Assembly (NCBI RefSeq): GCF_900169565.1
Contig: NZ_LT828648.1
Coordinates: forward strand, 932,876-996,875
Length of the DNA stretch: 64,000 nucleotides
Origin: Nitrospira japonica
GTDB lineage: Bacteria > Nitrospirota > Nitrospiria > Nitrospirales > Nitrospiraceae
Direction: 5' to 3'
In this document: one piece after another, positions 61,091-64,000 of the stretch
Layout of the letters: the number at the start of each line of letters is the position of its first letter
How positions within the stretch are numbered: position 1 is the stretch's first letter
Made by a program: the position numbers and the translations under genes
Notes under the pieces: model-generated
Database searches by the model: none
The model's input: the letters and a program-made list of their open reading frames with translations, nothing else
What the model was told of the DNA's origin: nothing

Positions 61091-61208
61091 ATTCCCTCTG
61101 TGGCGTCGGCAACGTGTCAGCGGCGTCCGTCCGTGCGCGGATCAACCAAATGGTTCAGCCGGAATGACTCGGTTTTCGAGGAGAAGATGCCCGACGGGGA
61201 TCCCGTTC

Positions 61209-61490
61209 CTAGGCATTACTGGGCGGATCGGAATCGGCCTGAGAGAGAATTTGAGAAAATCGGTGCCCCACGATTCCGGCTACTTTTCCCATGAGATCAG
61301 TGACTTCCTGCCATTCATTGGGGAGCAAGTCTTGTTTCAGCTGCGGGTGAATCGCCCACTGGGCATCGACCTGTGACCCCTTGCGGCTGACCTGAACTCG
61401 AAGCAATTCGACCTCCGAGACGGTCGATTCTTCGGCGGGCGGGGACGGATTACCGTTCGATTGTCCTGAGGGAGGCACTGACCTGGCCAT
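61209..61490 (-). CDS. hypothetical protein, 93 aa
   Basis: A small soluble protein with AAAGGAG eight bases before the ATG at 61490. The N-terminal 25 residues are Pro/Ser-rich (VPPSGQSNGNPSPPAEE). A compact domain follows: VELLRVQVSRKGSQVDAQWAI then LLPNEWQEVTDLMGKVAGIVGHRFSQIL, which looks like strands and an amphipathic helix. No Cys is present and Trp/His are few. The gene is convergent with the radical SAM gene and on the same strand as the phosphatase gene behind it. I do not recognise the family. Confidence 0.6.
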   Translation of the reverse strand: MARSVPPSGQSNGNPSPPAEESTVSEVELLRVQVSRKGSQVDAQWAIHPQLKQDLLPNEWQEVTDLMGKVAGIVGHRFSQILSQADSDPPSNA

Positions 61491-61636
61491 GCATCGCACT
61501 CCTTTCACACGAATGTCTCCGGATCATACTCCATCGTCCTCGCTGCTGTACATGATGCCCGAACGTCCGAAGAGACGAGAGCAGAATCGGGCGCGGAGCC
61601 GCCAGGTCCTGTCGTGACCGGCCGGACCTGTCGTGA

Positions 61637-62458
61637 TCAGGAAGTGGGTCGGGTGTTTTGTCGGAGCAGTCCCAGCATCGCCGGGTGGATCAACCGGTTG
61701 CTGGCCACCAATTCTTTTCCGTAGATCGAATGGGTGCCGCCCGCGAAATTCGTGACAATGCCTCCCGCTTCGGAAAGAATGACGATTCCCGCGGCCATGT
61801 CCCAGGGGCTCAATCGCACTTCCCAGAATCCATCGAATCGTCCGGCCGCCACGTAACAGAGGTCAAGGGCTGCGCTTCCCGTTCGGCGAAGCCCCTGTGC
61901 CTTGAGGGCGAAGCGGGCAAAGTGGTCAAGATTGTTATTGGCGGTTTCCCGAATGTCATACGAGAATCCGGTGACCAGGAGCGCACGATCCAGATGATCG
62001 ACGCGCGAGACGGCAAGAGGGGTTCCGTTGAGACGCGCCCCGGCGCCGGCTTGAGCCGTAAACAATTCGTTTCTGGTCGGATCGAAGACGACGCCGATGA
62101 GGCCGGTTCCATCGCGCTCTACGCCGATCGAGACGCTGTAGAAGGGAAACCCGTGGGCGAAATTGGTCGTCCCGTCCAGCGGATCGACGATCCATTGATA
62201 GCGGGACGGTATTTGGACGACCGGCCCCTGCTCTTCCGAAAGAATCCGATGGGACGGAAACCGGCTGCGGATGTGTTCGAGAATGCATCGCTCCGCCGCC
62301 CGGTCGGCGTCGGTCACGAGGTCAATCGCATTCTTGTGCTCGATGCGGAAACCGGTCTTCGCATAGCTCAAAAGCAAGGCTCCCGCCTGCTTGGCCGCTT
62401 CGACTGCCTCCGTCATCAACTGGTCCGGGGAAATGTCTTCTGACTCTGTGGGGAGCAT
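61637..62458 (-). CDS. inositol monophosphatase family protein (SuhB-like)
   Basis: A 273-aa metal-dependent phosphatase of the IMPase family, 20-30% larger than the minimal fold and typical of bacterial SuhB/CysQ-like members. Motif 1 is WIVDPLDGTTNFAHG, the metal-binding Asp-x-x-Asp-Gly-Thr. ILSEEQG supplies the earlier Glu. The second motif is LSPWDMAAGIVILSEAGG. It is cytoplasmic and acts on inositol-1-phosphate or related sugars or nucleotides. A start at 62416 (MTEAVEAAKQ) would also be possible. Confidence 0.92.
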   Translation of the reverse strand: MLPTESEDISPDQLMTEAVEAAKQAGALLLSYAKTGFRIEHKNAIDLVTDADRAAERCILEHIRSRFPSHRILSEEQGPVVQIPSRYQWIVDPLDGTTNFAHGFPFYSVSIGVERDGTGLIGVVFDPTRNELFTAQAGAGARLNGTPLAVSRVDHLDRALLVTGFSYDIRETANNNLDHFARFALKAQGLRRTGSAALDLCYVAAGRFDGFWEVRLSPWDMAAGIVILSEAGGIVTNFAGGTHSIYGKELVASNRLIHPAMLGLLRQNTRPTS

Positions 62459-62584
62459 GGATGCCCCATGATAGCACGGCAGTTCTCGAATGGTTGGTGT
62501 CCGCAGGTCACGCGGCGTGAGGTGGACCGGACCGGGATCCGCCCCGTTCCGTCGTCCTGGTGGACGCGATTCGCATTCGTTCTA

Positions 62585-62613
62585 TTGACTTGATTCATGA
62601 GCAAGACTATAAA
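62585..62613 (+). promoter_or_regulatory. strong sigma-70 promoter without an obvious gene
   Basis: TTGACT (62585-62590), an exact 17-bp spacer and TATAAA (62608-62613), with the start near 62620. No conventional gene follows within 500 bp. Confidence 0.65.
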
Positions 62614-63032
62614 GCAGAGACGACGATCAAGATTCCATGAACGCATGTGCCGAAAAACGTGTTCGTGCTGAGCAGTGAAACATGATTCGGTAGGAACCGT
62701 TATCAGGAATTCAACGACAGCATTGCCGCCTGAACGAGGACGTCGCAACACTGGGCCAGTCTTGCGACCCGGCCGAAGCGTCGCCGCGCTGGTGCCGACC
62801 CCGTCGATCTCGCCGATCGTTTTCACTCACTCGATAGTTGAATCCGCTGGCGCTGCTCCGCCTGACTCGGATCGGAATCATCCGATTCGGTATGACGGCG
62901 GGGTTCCGAACGCGGTGAAGAATGCTTCTTGGATCCGTACAAACCGGAGCGCACCCGGACCGAGTGCATCATCGTGAAGGAGCGAGGAAGACGGCCCGTC
63001 AGGCTTGGCCTGAAACGAAAGGACGAAGGGAG

Positions 63033-63080
63033 GTGAGAGTCTTGGCGACGAAGAAAGCTGCAAAGAAGAAAAAGAAGTAA
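63033..63080 (+). CDS. possible 15-aa lysine-rich peptide
   Basis: ORF MRVLATKKAAKKKKK with a GTG start (63033) or a TTG start at 63042, which has GGGAGGTGAGAG just upstream. Its GTG overlaps the stop of a 20-codon basic ORF (62974-63036) in another frame. A strong hairpin follows the stop by 18 bases. Expression is inferred only from position and signals. Lysine-rich short peptides are a plausible nucleoid- or membrane-binding type, but nothing is proven. Confidence 0.3.
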   Translation: MRVLATKKAAKKKKK

Positions 63081-63098
63081 GCCCCGCCTTGATTCCAG

Positions 63099-63128
63099 CG
63101 TCGGGAACGAGGCCACTCGTTCCCGACG
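63099..63128. terminator. perfect 12-bp-stem hairpin
   Basis: CGTCGGGAACGA (63099-63110) and TCGTTCCCGACG (63117-63128) pair perfectly around a six-base loop. It may end the transcript from 62585 and, from the other side, the lpxC transcript. There is no long T tract on either strand. Confidence 0.6.
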
Positions 63129-63235
63129 TCGACCGACGATCACTTCAACTCATCTTCATCGGGATCGACGCACGTCCGTCGACCGCCACCGAGCTGGGCG
63201 GCGGTCGTTCAGGTGGTTTCTATTGATAAGGATGG

Positions 63236-64000
63236 TTAGGAGGCGGCTTGGAGTGCCACAGGAGCGGCTGGCCGCGACGTGGAAACGGGAGAAAGGAATT
63301 CGGGAACCGTCAAGCTGTGGTCGATATTATGATCGGCATTAAGGAGCACCCAACAATCGGGATGATCCAAAATCTGCTTCACGAGTTTCGTATGCAGGGC
63401 GTGCCCCGATCGGTCGGCGACCAAATGACCTATGAACGGAACTCCCAGAAGCGCGAAGTCGCCGATCAGATCCAAGACCTTGTGCCGGACGAATTCGTCG
63501 GCGAAACGAAGTCCGGATTCATTCAAGACTCCGTCTTTCGACAACACGACCGTGTTGTCCAGGTTACCGCCTCGTCCAAGCCCGCGCGCCCATAAGGCCT
63601 CGACTTCTTCCAAGAACCCGAACGTCCGGGCATCGGCAATTTCGGATTCGAATGCATCCGCCGAGTATTCGTAAGTGTAGGTCTGTGTCTGAATCAGAGG
63701 ATGGTTGTATTGAATGGAATAGGTGATCCTGGGCATCGATGACGGCTCGATGCGGATCCGGCGCGACCCATCCACCACTTCAAGCGGTCTCGTCATCTTC
63801 AGATATGGCTGGCGCTTGGCTTGGGAAATCAAGCCGGCCGAGCGAATCAACCGCACGAATGACGCGGAACTGCCGTCCATGACCGGCGCTTCACCCGCAT
63901 CGACCTCGACGAATACGTTATCGACATTCAATCCAGCCAGTGCCGCTAAGACATGCTCGATCGTCTTGACTTGAAATCCGTTGCCGCTGATCGCGGTGCA
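63236..64000 (-). CDS. lpxC: UDP-3-O-acyl-N-acetylglucosamine deacetylase LpxC (partial)
   Basis: Zinc deacetylase of lipid A synthesis; its presence implies a lipopolysaccharide-bearing outer membrane. The 5' part lies outside the window; about 254 residues of the C-terminal side are visible. ISGNGFQVKTIEHVLAALAGL carries the first zinc-binding His. APVMDGSSASFV follows. The second metal site is VRHKVLDLIGDFALLG (His and Asp), and SGHALHTKL contains the catalytic His. The protein ends with a Pro/Ala-rich tail. Bases 63931-64000 remain in frame, which shows the gene continues to the right. Confidence 0.95.
   Translation of the reverse strand, partial: CTAISGNGFQVKTIEHVLAALAGLNVDNVFVEVDAGEAPVMDGSSASFVRLIRSAGLISQAKRQPYLKMTRPLEVVDGSRRIRIEPSSMPRITYSIQYNHPLIQTQTYTYEYSADAFESEIADARTFGFLEEVEALWARGLGRGGNLDNTVVLSKDGVLNESGLRFADEFVRHKVLDLIGDFALLGVPFIGHLVADRSGHALHTKLVKQILDHPDCWVLLNADHNIDHSLTVPEFLSPVSTSRPAAPVALQAAS

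Larger units (their letters stand above)
62459..63235. other. gene-poor region between the phosphatase and lpxC
   Basis: About 780 bp with no conventional gene on either strand. It contains a strong sigma-70 promoter at 62585, tiny basic ORFs at 62974 and 63033, and a perfect 12-bp-stem hairpin at 63099. A longer frame at 62675-62977 lacks a ribosome binding site and has a low-complexity translation, so I left it out. Confidence 0.45.

Noticed and set aside
62597-62671. 24-codon frame with C-terminal cysteines (CRKTCSC)
   Set aside because: Its ATG lies in the spacer of the sigma-70 promoter, so it could not be on that transcript, and it has no ribosome binding site.
62675-62977. 100-aa plus-strand frame in the gap before lpxC
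   Set aside because: No ribosome binding site, Ser/Pro/Arg-rich chance-like translation; it is inside the promoter-to-hairpin unit reported as a finding.

Overview
The window reads as a high-GC, diderm bacterial chromosome segment that spans the replication origin. The gene families, the hisS-oriC-dnaA-dnaN-gyrB-gyrA order, a complete PQQ operon, lpxC at the right edge and several small accessory families all suggest Nitrospira or a close relative (phylum Nitrospirota). That assignment rests on overall resemblance, without a database search, and is moderate in confidence. No rRNA or tRNA genes, insertion sequences or CRISPR arrays were seen. One tmRNA gene is present.

1-5.4 kb: a small unknown gene, a composite palindromic repeat, a VapBC-type toxin-antitoxin pair with its promoter and operator, a TPR protein, a tandem ThyX-type thymidylate synthase, and divergently placed hisS. 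5.4-15.5 kb: the replication block. It holds an AT-rich intergenic oriC candidate with DnaA boxes, dnaA, dnaN, gyrB, gyrA, a small membrane protein, a DciA-like helicase-loader gene (DUF721) and smpB. 15.6-21.8 kb: a one-direction run of redox and detoxification genes (DoxX, two pirins, DUF5069, a DsbA-like protein, two VOC proteins, SDR, NAD(P)-binding) behind a promoter whose spacer is filled by an 18-bp palindrome. 21.9-31.5 kb: a Kef-type antiporter with a coupled leader peptide, an overlapping pqqABCDE operon, a secreted quinoprotein-like dehydrogenase, OsmC, a metallo-beta-lactamase fold protein, a HAD hydrolase and a secreted four-repeat protein.

31.6-43 kb: an NtrC-family sigma-54 activator with three GAF domains. 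It is followed by two loci that each carry paired palindromes (TGCCGR-N4-TCGGCR, 18 bp apart) and a -24/-12 promoter. These sit ahead of a DedA-rhodanese fusion with a TerB-COQ4-like protein, and ahead of a STAS protein, a 44-aa membrane peptide and a complete RND efflux system. This looks like a local sigma-54 regulon and is the strongest unexplained system in the window. 43-49.2 kb: DUF2934, nitroreductase, AlkA-type glycosylase, a ferredoxin/metallo-beta-lactamase fusion, SDR, NmrA, RidA and a BT1-like transporter. 49.4-49.8 kb: the tmRNA gene ssrA. 50-55.7 kb: an outer-membrane beta-barrel candidate, a lipoprotein, a formylglycine-enzyme-like protein lacking the catalytic cysteines, PPK2 and two DUF4412 proteins. 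55.7-56.3 kb: a gene-poor region with several hairpins.

56.3-64 kb: an APC transporter, an orphan ParB-domain protein, pterin-4a-carbinolamine dehydratase, a B12-binding radical SAM protein of the RiPP-maturase type, a small unknown gene, an inositol-monophosphatase-family enzyme, a 780-bp stretch with a strong sigma-70 promoter and a perfect 12-bp-stem hairpin but no conventional gene, and the 3' part of lpxC running off the edge.
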